DNA of 64,000 nucleotides, from NCBI GenBank assembly GCA_012845835.1, contig JABAKD010000023.1:17476751-17540750 (forward strand). Direction: 5' to 3'. Source of the stretch: Undaria pinnatifida. Taxonomy: Eukaryota > Sar > Phaeophyceae > Laminariales > Alariaceae. Position 1 is the first letter of the stretch. Each line of letters starts with the position of its first letter. Both the position numbers and the translations under genes were made by a program. Under the pieces are notes generated by a model. That model ran no database searches. It saw only the letters and a program-made list of their open reading frames with translations, and had not been told where the DNA came from. Shown one piece after another: positions 53,766 to 64,000 of this stretch.

Positions 53766-54637
53766 ATAAAGTAACGCGACTCAAATCATTTTAGAAGCCA
53801 GCGGTTGTGCGACTGGGAATCTTATGTGGAAGAGAGCTAGCTGGAGGTATCAACCGAGCCATGGGGACGCCGATTCGAGTGCAGTCCCAGGGAGTAGCGG
53901 CGTGATTCTACCCGCAGCTTTGGAGCAGCTGGAGCAGCTGGCTGATTCCAGAGGAGCGGAGTCCTACTGGGAGGAGTCACACAGAGACACGAGGTACGCT
54001 TGGCCCCAGCTTCTTCTACGCCTACGCCTCTTACGCACGGGCTGGCCCATTCTGGCGGGGATTTTCGTAGCAACCGCCAACCCACGTCTACCAACCAGAG
54101 AAACACGTGGCCCCTTTGGCAATCATTATTACAGCGTTTGAGGGAAACAAAGGGTGCCGAGATGCCAACAGAGAGACGTATAACCCTGTGTTGGTAGCAG
54201 GTGACATCGTCACTCACGAGGACGCCTTGTTGAGACATCGCATCCAGTTTACGTACTGGGATTCTTTAGTTGTTGTCGTTGTTGTTGTTCTCACATTGAC
54301 TCGCACAATCAAGTCCGTGGTCACAGGACAGGCTCCAGTCACTGGAGCTCAGGAATGCCCCTGGCAAAAACACACAAACCAAAGGTGGTATACGCATATA
54401 TCACATCTGACGCACTTCATGTCTCCGCCAGAAGCATATAAAAAGTGTACTCGGGAGTCAGCCTACGATGTGCCAGGCCCATACTGGTGCATACGTCTCA
54501 CTACTCGCGCCTGGAAAATCGACTACACCGCTTGCCACCCAAGAAAAACTACCACGTATATATTAAACGTAGTACGCATACGCACGCCAGACGAAAGTCA
54601 ATTGGAAAAAAGAAACAAAGAAAAGATAAGAAGAGAA
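53766..54637. other. No recognised gene
   Basis: Frames on both strands (for example 53824-54141 plus and 53837-54238 minus) have no recognisable domain and overlap each other. The plus frame at 54107-54838 ends in the pentamer repeat and is a chance frame. Confidence 0.35.
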
Positions 54638-54719
54638 TGGAAGGAAAGGAAAGGAAAGGAAAGGAAAGGAAAGGAAAGGAAAGGAAAGGAAAGGAAAGGA
54701 AAGGAAAGGAAAGGAAAGA
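54638..54719. repeat. (GGAAA)n microsatellite
   Basis: About sixteen near-perfect GGAAA units, followed by a degenerate A/G-rich stretch to about 54800. Confidence 0.95.
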
Positions 54720-55013
54720 AAGCGAAAAAGGAAAGGAAAAAAAAGCAAAGACAAGAAAAGCAAGAAAAGACAAGACAAAAAGAGGAAGCAAGCAAAGGAA
54801 AGTTAAAAAACGTCATACTGGCAGATCCTAGGAACTGACTAAAGACGGCATTGGGCATCACGTCCATCATCAATGGCACTGGGGAGATAATACAACAAGG
54901 CGAAGAAGTCAGGGCGGTCTTACGCTAACCTGTGACGGCCATTGGAAGGCCCACAAATTTCAAGACGATGATGGCCAGACCCAGACGTCAGTCTCTTGGG
55001 CAGGACGCCCCCT

Positions 55014-56023
55014 CTACCCCCCCCCCCCCCTCCCACCATCCCCCCTCCCCCCCCCCCCTCGCCCACCTCCCTCCGGCCGCTTAGAGATGCCGACGGTGGA
55101 TGGCGCTGCCGCAGCCTTTGCGCGTCGCTCTGCAACTTTGCGTCTCTCCGTCTCATGCCATTTCCGCATGAACAACTCGGCTCCCTCCTCTACTCTTCGA
55201 AACCACCTGCCGACCTTCTGAGCTGCCTTTCGCCACCCTTCGAATTTCATTCCAAAGACCGACATATACTCCTTCAGATGAGCCAGCCTGTCCTTCTCTT
55301 GCCTCCCTGAGTAGCCCTTACCCCCAACAAGCTCCCCAAACATCATCCTCTGTGGCAGACGCTCCTCCCCCATACGCGCTACGAATCCCGCAACAAAATC
55401 CTCCGTTTGCGCACTAACGCCTCTATGCTCTCGGGAGCTGTCTTGGCAAGCGCATCGGCGTACGATAGGGTGTGGTCGTCGCGCTTCCGTTTCCGCCATC
55501 CAAGGCATCGAAGGAGCATAGAGTGGTGAACCCGTCGTAGCCTGGCATAGTCAGGTTTGTTCGGGCTCCATGTCATGCAACCGTAGAGTAGTGTCTCGAC
55601 CACCTCGGCTTTCAGCGACCGCACCTTCTACCGTAAGCGCACACCCGGGCGATCATAGATTTCCATCTTGTACAGCTGGAAGCACGCCCAAGCCCTTTGA
55701 AGACGCCGCTTTATTTCAATGCTAAGGTCTCTGTCTGCGGTGATAGCCCCGCCCAAGTACACAAACTCGATCGTTTGTTTGTATACCTGGCCGGCCGCAT
55801 TGATTGTGAACGACACCTTCTTCCCACCTTTGGTTTCAGTATACTGGGTCAGCGAAATCTCAAGAGACTCACCCCCCTCGTTGGTGGTAGTACCACGACG
55901 GCTGTGCATGACTTCAGTGCACCCCTCAGGGCTGGTAAGGGGGCCTCGCCGTAGCCACCGCGGAAGACATAACATGCATAACGTAGGTGATTTAGGTTCA
56001 TTTATAATCATTACCCGGGGCAA
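55014..56023 (-). pseudogene. 5'-truncated LINE: RT thumb and C-terminal region
   Basis: The minus-strand frames contain the region after the RT catalytic motif: EVMHSRRG...SLTQYTETKGGKKV, then IEFVYLGGAITADRDLSIEI-KRRLQRAW, VETLLYGCMTWSP, RLRRVHHSMLLRCLGWRKRK and LVRKRRILLRDS, and in the next frame FVARMGEERLPQRMMFGEL. YLGG...EI-RR...AW and LLYG-TW are hallmarks of the C-terminal half of APE-type LINE reverse transcriptases. A TAG at about 55627 and a frameshift near 55390 interrupt it. The catalytic palm and the endonuclease are absent, as in the usual 5'-truncated LINE copy. A C/G homopolymer stretch lies next to its end at 55019-55070. Confidence 0.78.
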
Positions 56024-56664
56024 CTATGGGTTAGGGTTGTTTGCGGCAAAACTGCCGCATGCACGTCAGCTGTAGCGATAGGGCATTCGTCTCGAATCAT
56101 ACAACTCAGCCCGCACAGTTCGTACCAGAGCAGTCATAAACACGCAGCATAAACACGGCACAGGGCAAACGGCTGTGTTAGCAACGCCCAAAAGGTAGAC
56201 ACAAGCAGGGAAAACGATTAGGTGCCCGTGATCTTTATACGGGCAGCGGCACCCGAGCCCAGCGGCACGTGACCCATCTCCACGCATAGTTTTTCGACTT
56301 AGCCAAAGTCGCGTGTTCTCGCGGATTGCGTGCATGAATAACTATACTGGTGCTCTGTAAGTCGAAGCGGCGGGGTCGTCAACAATAAAGGCCAGATGGC
56401 CGCATACGTTGATCTTCCGCGACTAATGAATCGGCTGCTCAAGTTAGAGTCGCTTCTAACGACCAAACCAAAATTCCAAAAACTTGCTATTTTGGCAAGA
56501 AAACCCGCCAGCACTTTTTCCAAAAAGACGACCAAACTTTCTATCGCCAAACACTGCACATTTGGCATTTTTTTTGTTCTTTTTTGCAAGTTTTCTCGTC
56601 ATAACGCCCTCAGATTATATTCAAACGCCTCACCGCAGCAGCAGCAGGGAGCCAAAGGCACGCC
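56024..56664. other. No recognised gene
   Basis: Nothing assignable. The stretch around 56465-56590 shares a TTGGCAAGAAA...TTGCCAAAAAG-like motif with 57160-57215, suggesting a diverged repeat pair. Confidence 0.35.
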
Positions 56665-56760
56665 GGCGCTCTCTATGGAGTAAACGCTGGCGCTCTCTAT
56701 GGAGTAAACGCTGGCGCTCTCTATGGAGTAAACGCTGGCGCTCTCTATGGAGTAAACGCT
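56665..56760. repeat. 24-bp tandem repeat, four perfect copies
   Basis: Each unit reads GGCGCTCTCTATGGAG followed by TAAACGCT. Four identical copies are followed by a five-base partial. The unit is a multiple of three and stays open in several frames, but the surrounding frames have no recognisable domain. Confidence 0.97.
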
Positions 56761-57571
56761 GGCGCAGAAATGACTCCAGGCAGAGCCCATGTACTTCAGA
56801 GGTTGGCAGTCCTTCCAAATTCGCCTGGGAAAGGCTGGGGCGGCTGCTGTTTTCGATTATGTTTCAGCACCCGCTCAAAACGACGCCCGTGTGGCATCCA
56901 CATGGGCCTCACGGCCAGTGTCGCCAGCCCTATATTAGCTGCTGCCAGTGACACCGTGTATCCTCCGTACCTCCCGTTATCAGAAAAGTCAGAGCAAGTC
57001 TAGCGTCGGGCGTCGTGGGGTGGTCTGGTTTGAACAACCTTGTGTTGGCGTTATTGGCCTAAAATGGCAAATGAAATGGCAAATCTCACTTTCCAAGAAC
57101 ATGCCAATGAAGCGGAACGGAAATATCCAAAAAAAACTTTGGCAAGTTCTGTGCTATTTTGCCAAGTCCAAATTTCCAAAAGCTTGCCGAATCGGCAAGA
57201 AACTTGCCAAAAAGTGTCGTCAGAAATGCCCCTTATATCCCTCGCCGCCTCTTCTTTGGACCAATAACCTCTTTTGAGACCCGGGTATGGCGGCCAAACA
57301 AAACGACGATTGCAATTTATCAAGCGACTAGGAGCAGCATGCAGCAGTACGAGAATCATTGTGCTGCACGCGTCTCGCATTACTCCCGACGTTGCAGCTC
57401 AAACGCACTTCTCTACCCCGGCAGCACAGGCTGCTTTGTGTGGCCGATGCTGTAATCGTTTCTGTTGAATAGATCCCCCTTTAAAAATCCCACAGCGGCT
57501 AAGGCCGTAGCTCTCGGCAACTGCGATGTCACACGTGAATGTGACAGATGGTAATGGATTAAAAACCGTAA
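56761..57571. other. No recognised gene
   Basis: No domain is seen on either strand. The inverted motif around CTTGCCGAATCGGCAAG (57182-57198) is a small palindrome. Confidence 0.35.
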
Positions 57572-57823
57572 TGGAAACTGTCGTCAGGTGACATCAACCT
57601 ACCATCGCTGAGTCCGTGCCCTCGGAGAGATGCTGACCATCCGAGCGTTGTGGCCGCTTTCGATGTTGGCTTTGATCCGACGTTATATAGCAATGCCGAA
57701 TTGCCCTTGCAAAATATTGTGATGGGCGTAACCATTCAAACCGCAAACTATACGTGGGTAACGGAAGCCGTAATACATTTGGCCGCTATTAAAATAAGCA
57801 ATATGGGCAATTCAAGTATGTAG
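57572..57823 (+). CDS. Open frame with coding-like composition, no start codon, hypothetical
   Basis: 84 codons are open from after a TAA to a TAG. The product has well mixed composition (DADHPSVVAAFDVGFDPTL, VMGVTIQTANYTWVTEAVIH) and ends SNMGNSSM. It has no early Met, so if real it is an exon. I recognise no family. It lies just downstream (minus-strand sense) of the kinase exons but on the opposite strand. Confidence 0.3.
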   Translation, partial: WKLSSGDINLPSLSPCPRRDADHPSVVAAFDVGFDPTLYSNAELPLQNIVMGVTIQTANYTWVTEAVIHLAAIKISNMGNSSM

Positions 57824-58006
57824 TTAAGTGCAACCAATCTAGTGTACAATATGCCGCTGTTCAGCATGGCTTGCCGCTGCCCTCGGTTGGTGTATGCTTT
57901 TCTCGCGTTTGGTGTTGCTTCCTTGGCTAAGTTGTGTCGGAACCGACCTCAAAAACTTTGTCCTTGGACAACGCCAAGCAATGTAAAACGAACGGTAGCG
58001 GCTCAC

Positions 58007-58139
58007 CGTAGTATAGTTTGCTGCACCGGCCCCCGACGACCTCGTGCGTCGACCGATCACCGAGCCTTTCAAATCGTAACGCTCTTGCAGCCGTTTTTCC
58101 GTTGAAAATACGTTGGACGAAGCCATAAATATGGTGGAC
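58007..58139 (-). CDS. Phosphatidylinositol phosphate kinase exon (central motif)
   Basis: After a good acceptor (pyrimidine-rich tract ending GGTGCAG at 58140-58146) the exon reads IFMASSNVFSTEKRLQERYD and LKGSVIGRRT, and ends at a GTGAGC donor (58006). The N-V-F...Y-D-L-K-G-S-x-x-R segment is the signature of PIP4K/PIP5K-type lipid kinases, which phosphorylate phosphoinositides at membranes; the Lys and Asp-Leu-Lys-Gly-Ser stretch lies in the catalytic core. Together with the exon at 59771-59935 it sits in the right order on the same strand. The next expected exon (around KDKVFEVGSDTT at about 57960-57920) meets a TAG, so the gene may be decayed downstream. Confidence 0.65.
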
Positions 58140-59770
58140 CTGCACCGGCAGACGAAGGGCAAAAACCGAAAGACAACGGAGGGCATCGAGGATAACATCA
58201 TACTACCTTGGGAAGCGAGAAGAATGTCACTGACAATGGTCATTTTCAACACGACGCCGCACATTCCGCCATGTGACCTACGTCAACTATTTAAAAAGCA
58301 AAACGCCCCGGCGACCCACTCCAAATGTCACATTTCGCACCACCCACCGCCACGCGAGGAAACTACAGTGCGCTGAAACACATTGTTATGCAAGGCAGAA
58401 TCGTCCCATAGCCCTGCAACAAAAGAGTACGGCCGACTTTTCGTTATGGTAGCACGAACGCCCCATCACGCCGGGGTGAACAGTAACAAACGGGAACCGG
58501 GGGGAAGGGCTGCAACAATACAACTTCGTCTTGCAACAATGCAAATTCGTCTAGCACGCATCTCAGCGCCCGATTAACTGGCGGCTCGCGTCTGTACCTC
58601 CCCTTCTCTTCGCCTCATTATGTTTGCCTCTCTCCCCCGTTCACCCCTCTCTCTCCTCTTACCGCCGGGAGCTTGGGTCCGTGACGCGATAGACTCCATG
58701 GAAACGGGAGATGAGGGAACCTTGCCTCCGTGTCACGTGCTCTGCGTACCTCGGCAACAATCGCAGCATCGACTCCAGCTCGGACTCCGACTGGTCATTG
58801 TATCAAAAGAGGTGGGGACGGATGCCCCTGTGGGGCTGGGATATAGGTCGAAAGTGCACCCAAACATATACGACAACACCACTTTGTTCGAGTTGCGCTA
58901 TGTGTACTTTTATCACTGAGAAACTATGCAAAACATACACCATGCGATCCAATACAATGAAACCAGTTCAGCGCACAGTACATACACAGCGCACATATGC
59001 AGCGATTGGTCCGAGAAGTACAAATGCGATGCAGGGGGCGTTCGGGATCTTCGCTTTGAAGTTTCGAATCTTCCCTAGCCACTCAGAATAACAACCGACG
59101 CACGCCCACACAGAGAAGCCCGACCAACTCGTCGAAGCTCAAGGCCTGCTGTATTTAGAGACAAATAAAACCCGGAGCACAATGAAATCCTAGGGCGGGT
59201 ACTACAAGCCGTGGCCATCTGTCGGACGTAACCGTTTCACCGCTGTCGTACATAAACAGATCTTACTGATAGAAGCCTTCACAAAATGTAAAACAAACAC
59301 CGCGATGCGTTCGGTTATACCGGGTTTTAGTTCGACGGTGTCCCACCACCATTGCAATCAGTCGCCATCGATGGAGTCCAACAGCGTTACGTATGACACG
59401 TCCCATTCATGGATAACTTAAGTCCTAAAACTACACACAGCGTGTTTAATGACATCAAATCATTATTGTTAACCTCCACTTGCCTGAGTGAATCGCATTT
59501 CAACAGGGGCAGGCCGTTGGAGTGAACTTGTTGCGTAATGTTTTCATGCGTCAACCCGCCGCTATTTCGCGTTCGGACCCCATCAACACATTCACGCCTT
59601 GGGCTCTAGACTAGCTCGGGACTATATACTAGCCTAGTCGGTACGGCCAAAGAATCTCAGTGTTTCGACTACAGCTTCTTCGAAAACAATCACAACCACC
59701 CTTTCTACAAACGCTACATCTGCCTATAGCATATCACCACACCAACGTTATCACCGCCAAAAACACTCAC
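58140..59770 (-). other. Intron or unidentified exons of the lipid kinase gene
   Basis: The kinase segment between the two recognised exons is not found by eye, so at least one short exon may lie here. One frame at about 59272-59413 (minus) has coding-like composition (WDTVELKPGITERIAVFVLH) with a TGA inside and a GTAAGA donor at its end, but it does not match the kinase. No other feature is seen. Confidence 0.35.
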
Positions 59771-59935
59771 CGCCGTCTTCAACATATACTTTCCGTCCTC
59801 GCTGAACATGAAACTCTGGGCACTCTTGGAGTTTGACGCGTGCGAAATCACCTTCGATCCATCCTGAAGAGACTTTCGGTAGCCAGATGACGACACGCCG
59901 TATATGGCTCGAAGGTACGCTTTGAAAACCCTCGG
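59771..59935 (-). CDS. Phosphatidylinositol phosphate kinase exon (N-terminal kinase motif)
   Basis: The frame reads PRVFKAYLRAIYGVSSSGYR, then KSLQD and SNSKSAQSFMFSEDGKYMLK-T-A, and stops at a consensus donor GCG|GTGAGT (59770). A F-x-x-LR-x-x-x-G segment, then S-x-S-x-x-x-F-x-x-S-x-D-x-x-(F/Y)-x-x-K-T, is the glycine-rich loop and ATP-binding Lys region at the start of PIP-kinase domains. The frame is open upstream to about 60005, but I see no convincing acceptor, so the 5' border given here is a guess. The domain begins here and continues at 58139. Confidence 0.65.
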
Positions 59936-60279
59936 ATTTGCGTGCGCGGAACCGCAAGGGGCATCGTGGCGAGGGACGGGAAATGCGTTGCACGTTCGAC
60001 CTTGAACGCGCTAGCGATCGACACAACAAACGTCCCGAACGAACAGCAGCTACTACCGCTCCTGAGAAAAACCTTCCGCACACTAAAACTACCAAACATC
60101 AATCAACTCTTACCGAAGGCGGGCGCGGCATATGCACAGAACACCATCGGTTCCTTTTCGGTCGTTCTGTTGTTGTCTCCGTCCGTGTCTCTCCGGTCTT
60201 GGTCTACTGCAGGTGGCGCGGGCGAGGATCTGACCTCCGTATAGTCCACCTATCGCACCGTGCAAATGTCAAGGCTTTT
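59936..60279. other. No firm feature
   Basis: This may contain upstream exon or promoter sequence of the kinase gene. Frames on both strands overlap and none has a recognisable domain. Confidence 0.3.
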
Positions 60280-60810
60280 CATCATGAAAGATCAACGCGG
60301 TGCGGTTTTTCTATTTACAGAATCCTACGGCGCGGCGCGGTGCGGTGCGGATTTTAAATATTTGTGAATGGTGCGGTGCGGTGCGGTGCGGTGCGGCGCA
60401 GATTTTCGAAATTATGAATTACATGGCGTGGTGCGGACCTTGGCGTTTGATTGTCATACGGAGCCTGGCGATGCGGTGCAGTTAAAATCGTACTTTGCGG
60501 CGCAATAAAAACCAGAAAAAAGGCACTGCACCGTACCTGCACCGTGGGAAGCAGCCTGACTTTAGACCCACTGAGATAATTCCGGTTTCTGTGGATACTT
60601 TCTGTATATATGTTGGTAAGATTTCAATGGTGCGGTTCGGAGCGGATTTTGTTTTTGGGACGCGTACGGTGCAATGCGGTGCGGACTTTTGTTTGGATAT
60701 TTCTACGGTACGGTTTGGTGCGGTTTTGTAAAAACAAAGTTGTATGTTGCGGTGCGACTCGGTATTACGCACCGGACTGCACCGCACCGCATCGTAAAGA
60801 AAAAAACGCG
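60280..60810. repeat. Degenerate GGTGC/GCACC repeat region
   Basis: GCGGTGCGGTGCGGTGCGG-type runs at 60330-60400 are followed by further GTGCGG, and later by the complementary GCACCG form (60525-60545 and 60768-60790), so the tract contains inverted stretches. Spacer phrases such as GGTTCGGAGCGGATTTTGTT recur loosely. It is non-coding. Confidence 0.7.
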
Positions 60811-62419
60811 CTTTGAAAGGCTTTCCAAAATATTGAAGGTGCCGAAAACCCTATTGTTCGACGGCGAACGAAGAGCTTTTCCAAATACGTACTCAGAAGG
60901 GTAAGTTGGTACATCAAGTTGCCTGAGTTGCTACCTGGATAACGGCTGTACGCCGTATTTTCCTGCCCCTGATTCTACCGAGGTATATCAACCGAATATA
61001 CCATTGGTCCACGCGTACATCCGACGGGTGAGTTGGCACATTGTTCGATAACGACACAAATCTGGGTAGGCGCGTGATTGTTCGGCAATGACTGTGTTGT
61101 GGCATCCCTGATGGTGTAGTAGGTACCCCCTTTAACTACAAAGGCCGATTTCGCGGGTTTGAGAACTCCCAAGTGCATGTCCGTATATGCTCGAAGGGGA
61201 CTCTTGCCAGGAAAAACGACGTGCGGAAACCGCAAGATCGTGATATAAAACAAATACAAGGTTGTGTCTAGTAGGGTAGGTAATGTTCAGGGCATGGTAT
61301 TGGGGTCAATGTCAAGAGTACTCCCTACCCGGGGATATATGCTCAATACGTCATATTACGTCATGAGCTTTATTAACAGAAACATTGCCTGCGTGTGTTG
61401 TGCATGTACCGACTACCAGGGTACTTTTTTACGCTCGACACAAAAGGGTACCCGTTACTTGAGTACATCATGGGAAACCGTCTTTTACCCCAGTATTTTA
61501 CGAATTGGGGTTCAAAGACTACCCCGAGGACGGGTAGAGTACTCGAGGACGGTCATATGCCCTAGAGTAGTCGCATGCTTGTTTTTACCCAGGTGCCAGG
61601 GGGTAGGCTTTACCCGGGTGCGATTTGGCATGGTTTGTCTGGGTAAGAGTTACTTACCCGTGTACGACTTGGTACGTTGTTGTTGTGCATAAAAGGGGTA
61701 TGCTGGCGGCGTGCCCTGTATACCTCACGGCTTTACTACCTAGTACGAAGTGCACAAAGAGCGCCGATATTGAAAAAAAACGTGTTACTGTACGTTTGAC
61801 CTCGTTATTATGGAGGGAGAGAGGGAGACACGAGTACGTGACAGGGTACCAGGTAGAACGTGGTACACGTTGTCTTTGCATGAAAGCGCTTTTTTTATGT
61901 GTTTATGCCGTACTCTGTACCGTGTGACTTTTCCAAACGATTAGTACGCTATACCGCGTACCTATCACCGTACAGTAGTGTCCACCTATTGTGAGCGATT
62001 ACGGTGCAACTCTGTACAGAGCCGTAGTCCAGAGTAATCGTAAGAAAATAACAAAACAAAACCATCAATCGCGGTGGTCTTTCAGTGGAAGTCGAAATCG
62101 TTAGATTCCGGGGGGGTGGGGGGGGGGGAAAGGACACCAGGGGACATACTAAGGACACCCGTTACCCGGGAACAAACGTGTAATCGATACAAAACGTACA
62201 ATGCAGACGCACACTACGTAAAAAAACGACCGTAACACCATGAGAATCGGGTACCCGGCCACATGGGTGGGTTCCGGAACCAGTTAACGCGGCTACCCGA
62301 CTACCCGGGTAAATCATTCAATGCCCCATAGCACGTCATATTACGTGGGCATGGCAATGGATGGCGGTAGCATCGGCAAGATATACCTGTTGGTAGGTTA
62401 TACCCGGGTACCTGAAAGT
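60811..62419. repeat. Region with clustered TACCC/GGGTA motifs
   Basis: At least a dozen TACCC or GGGTA words occur between 61270 and 62415, several as palindromes (TACCCGGGTA-like at 61612, 62303 and 62404; GGGTACCCG at 61449 and 62249). No credible coding region is present. A G run (62110-62130) lies in the middle. The nature of the motif cluster is unknown. Confidence 0.5.
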
Positions 62420-62670
62420 GTATACGCTACGAAACACACCGTTGCAAAATTCTACCAAAACGACCACAGCAGAAATGCAGAACCCTATGCGCGATAAACA
62501 TGAGGCATGTACCGGGGGGGGAGCAAGGAAGACACCTGTGATCACGGCTTGTCCAAAAGGTCGCTGATGATAAAGGCTCTAACAACGAGTTGAGCTGGGC
62601 AATAAAAATGATATTAAACAAAAGTGCAGTTATCACATTGAGCAAGGCCCGAGCGTGAGTCCATTATTTC
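62420..62670 (+). repeat. Dispersed repeat related to 42700-42840
   Basis: Shared landmarks are GGCATGTACCGGGG, GAAGACACCTGTGATCACGG, CTTGTCCAAAAGGTCGCTGA and GAGTTGAGCTG. The tRNA-like head seen at 42567 is not present here. Confidence 0.6.
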
Positions 62671-64000
62671 TCATTTGGAACGTCTCCTCGTAATGGCGTG
62701 AGCACGTGCTTGCCTTGCTCAACATGTTTACTGTCTGTGTGTCTGTCTATCTCTTCAATGCGTGTTTGCGGTCCGTGTATCACGGTGTACTTCAGTGCAA
62801 AGCCGATGTCGACCAACCCCGGCGCCGACAGAAGCGAATGAGCTTACGCAAAGCACTCATATATTTCGCCGCAAGCAGTCTTGACTTGGCCGCAGTGGCC
62901 GTGCTGGACTACGTATTGGACGGTTGAACACCGTTTATTGAGTTGTTCCGCATTCTACAATCAGTGCGCGACGGAGAGAGCAACAACGATAGCAGCTCCA
63001 TCAACCAAGGGGCTGTTCCGACGGATGACCACCAGGTGTGTGATTGGGTAGAGGGTTCGCAACGGCAACGAATGTTAGTTTACGCATTTAAGCTTTCGTT
63101 AAAAAAAAGCTGAACATAACATTTTTCGGCTTGAAAGCAGCAACCAATAAGTGCTCGCGGCAGCAACGACGTTTGCGGAAGCTATTTATAGATAGAACGT
63201 AAGTGTTGAGGTAGGCCACGTGCCCTCCCATGATCCCACTGCGTGGGTGCCCTGTTGGTCGCAGTCTCAAGATTTGTTTCAGCTCAACTCGTGATGTTGC
63301 TGATGCATCTCGAGGTCTGGGATTGTCCAGAGATTTTAAACCCCCAAAAAGAAGTAATCAAGTACTGTTATTCGTCGTGCTGCCCCCCCCCCCCAGTTAA
63401 TCTCTTTATCAGTACGTGCATAGTGGGGTGCGGCGCCGGCCCCGCTGCCACATTGGCGGAGGGGTTACACAGAAAATGGACCGGGAGTTATAACTAAGGG
63501 AATAGCATGCGGAATGGAGTTACGTTTCGGGTAAGACGGCAATTCCTTTGTCAAACAATTCGAACTGCTGAGAGTGTAGGTGGCCGGGGGCGGGAGGGGG
63601 TCCTCGCTGCTGCCAGAAAGTATTTGTTTTTGCTCATTATCATCACCGGTTGGCACGACAACCACTGCTGCATGATGTTTTTATTCTTACGTACGTACGT
63701 CATCGTACTATACCTGGTAAGTACTTGCGCCGCGGGTACTGAACGACTGAGAGAATGTTGTACTGCCACATGCCTAATTTGTACGTATTTGTAGTATGTG
63801 CAAGGATCGGGCGGCGCCGCCTTCGGCGGCCCCGCCCTCATGATTGTTGTTAAAGACGGTGTGAGGAAGAGGGGAGTAAAGGTGAATAGTAATGACTCCT
63901 ACCCAGAGGTTGAAGTGCAATTTGTGTCGGAGAAGATGATATTTTGGAAGAGAATAATGCCGGCGGTTAGCCGACGAAGCGGGCAAACCTCGGAAGGGTG
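62671..64000. other. No recognised gene; one strong hairpin
   Basis: A short plus frame at 62706-62927 has no known domain. The hairpin GGGCGGCGCCGCC / GGCGGCCCCGCCC (63809-63821 and 63825-63837, loop TTC, one mismatch) resembles the GC-hairpin ends of the modules at 15.06 and 38.66 kb and the GC inverted repeat at about 42492-42512. Confidence 0.4.

Noticed and set aside
54563-54838. Lys/Glu-rich or Phe/Ser/Leu-rich proteins over the GGAAA repeat
   Set aside because: They are low-complexity translations of the pentamer microsatellite.
61270-62415. Telomeric repeat interpretation of the TACCC/GGGTA words
   Set aside because: The words are in both orientations, irregularly spaced and often palindromic, unlike a telomere array.

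Overview
This window comes from a eukaryotic nuclear genome that is dominated by repeats. There are no operons or bacterial-style genes. What can be read consists of decayed retrotransposons of three kinds, tRNA-derived and other SINE-like repeats, at least one element with terminal inverted repeats, long microsatellites and G-rich minisatellites, and a few split exons with GT-AG borders. The transposon mix (Ty3/gypsy with a chromodomain, DIRS/PAT-like tyrosine-recombinase elements, a non-LTR element with a restriction-like endonuclease, an APE-type LINE) and the intron-split kinase exons suggest a large repetitive protist or algal genome. A brown or red macroalga or another stramenopile is my guess; the sequence alone does not prove it.

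Layout. 1-1.2 kb: tandem and dispersed CTG-rich repeats. 1667-5311: a minus-strand Ty3/gypsy element with 267/268-bp LTRs (TGTACC...GGTACA); gag, protease and a chromodomain tail remain, and most of pol is deleted. 6.25-13.7 kb: DIRS/PAT-like element copy 1 (gag, RT, RNase H, tyrosine recombinase, all broken). 14-16 kb: modular dispersed repeats with a SINE inserted. 16.3-17.1 kb: a possible inverted-repeat element with a 44-bp palindrome. 20241-21625: an element with perfect 16-bp terminal inverted repeats and a CTG target duplication, carrying a coiled-coil reading frame; a related empty site lies at about 15.63 kb.

24.4-35.5 kb is the most striking part. It is a non-LTR retrotransposon with a reverse transcriptase and an R2-type CCHC plus restriction-like endonuclease tail. 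Upstream of these is a very long N-terminal region with repeated Arg/Gly/Ser/Pro segments and five RING or RING-like zinc modules, two of them in a tandem duplication of about 280 residues. From 28.7 to 35.1 kb everything lies in one reading frame broken only by stop codons, so the ancestor probably made one giant polyprotein. Its 3' end runs directly into about 710 bp of (AAT)n, best read as an expanded 3' tail.

36.7-38.3 kb is a G-rich minisatellite. 38.3-39.2 kb holds two more hairpin-ended modules, and 41.2-42.9 kb holds SINE clusters. 43.88-49.26 kb is DIRS/PAT-like copy 2. It has lost RT and RNase H, but it preserves the split direct repeat layout A1-[genes]-B1-A2-B2 characteristic of PAT-type elements. 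49.8-53.3 kb (minus) holds exons of a probable Myb/SANT-like plus coiled-coil protein. 55.0-56.0 kb (minus) is a 5'-truncated LINE. 58.0-59.9 kb (minus) holds two exons of a phosphatidylinositol phosphate kinase. 60.3-62.4 kb is rich in degenerate GGTGC and TACCC/GGGTA motifs.

All retroelement reading frames seen here carry stops, frameshifts or deletions, so none is predicted to be autonomous now. The kinase and SANT exons are the only candidates for host genes.
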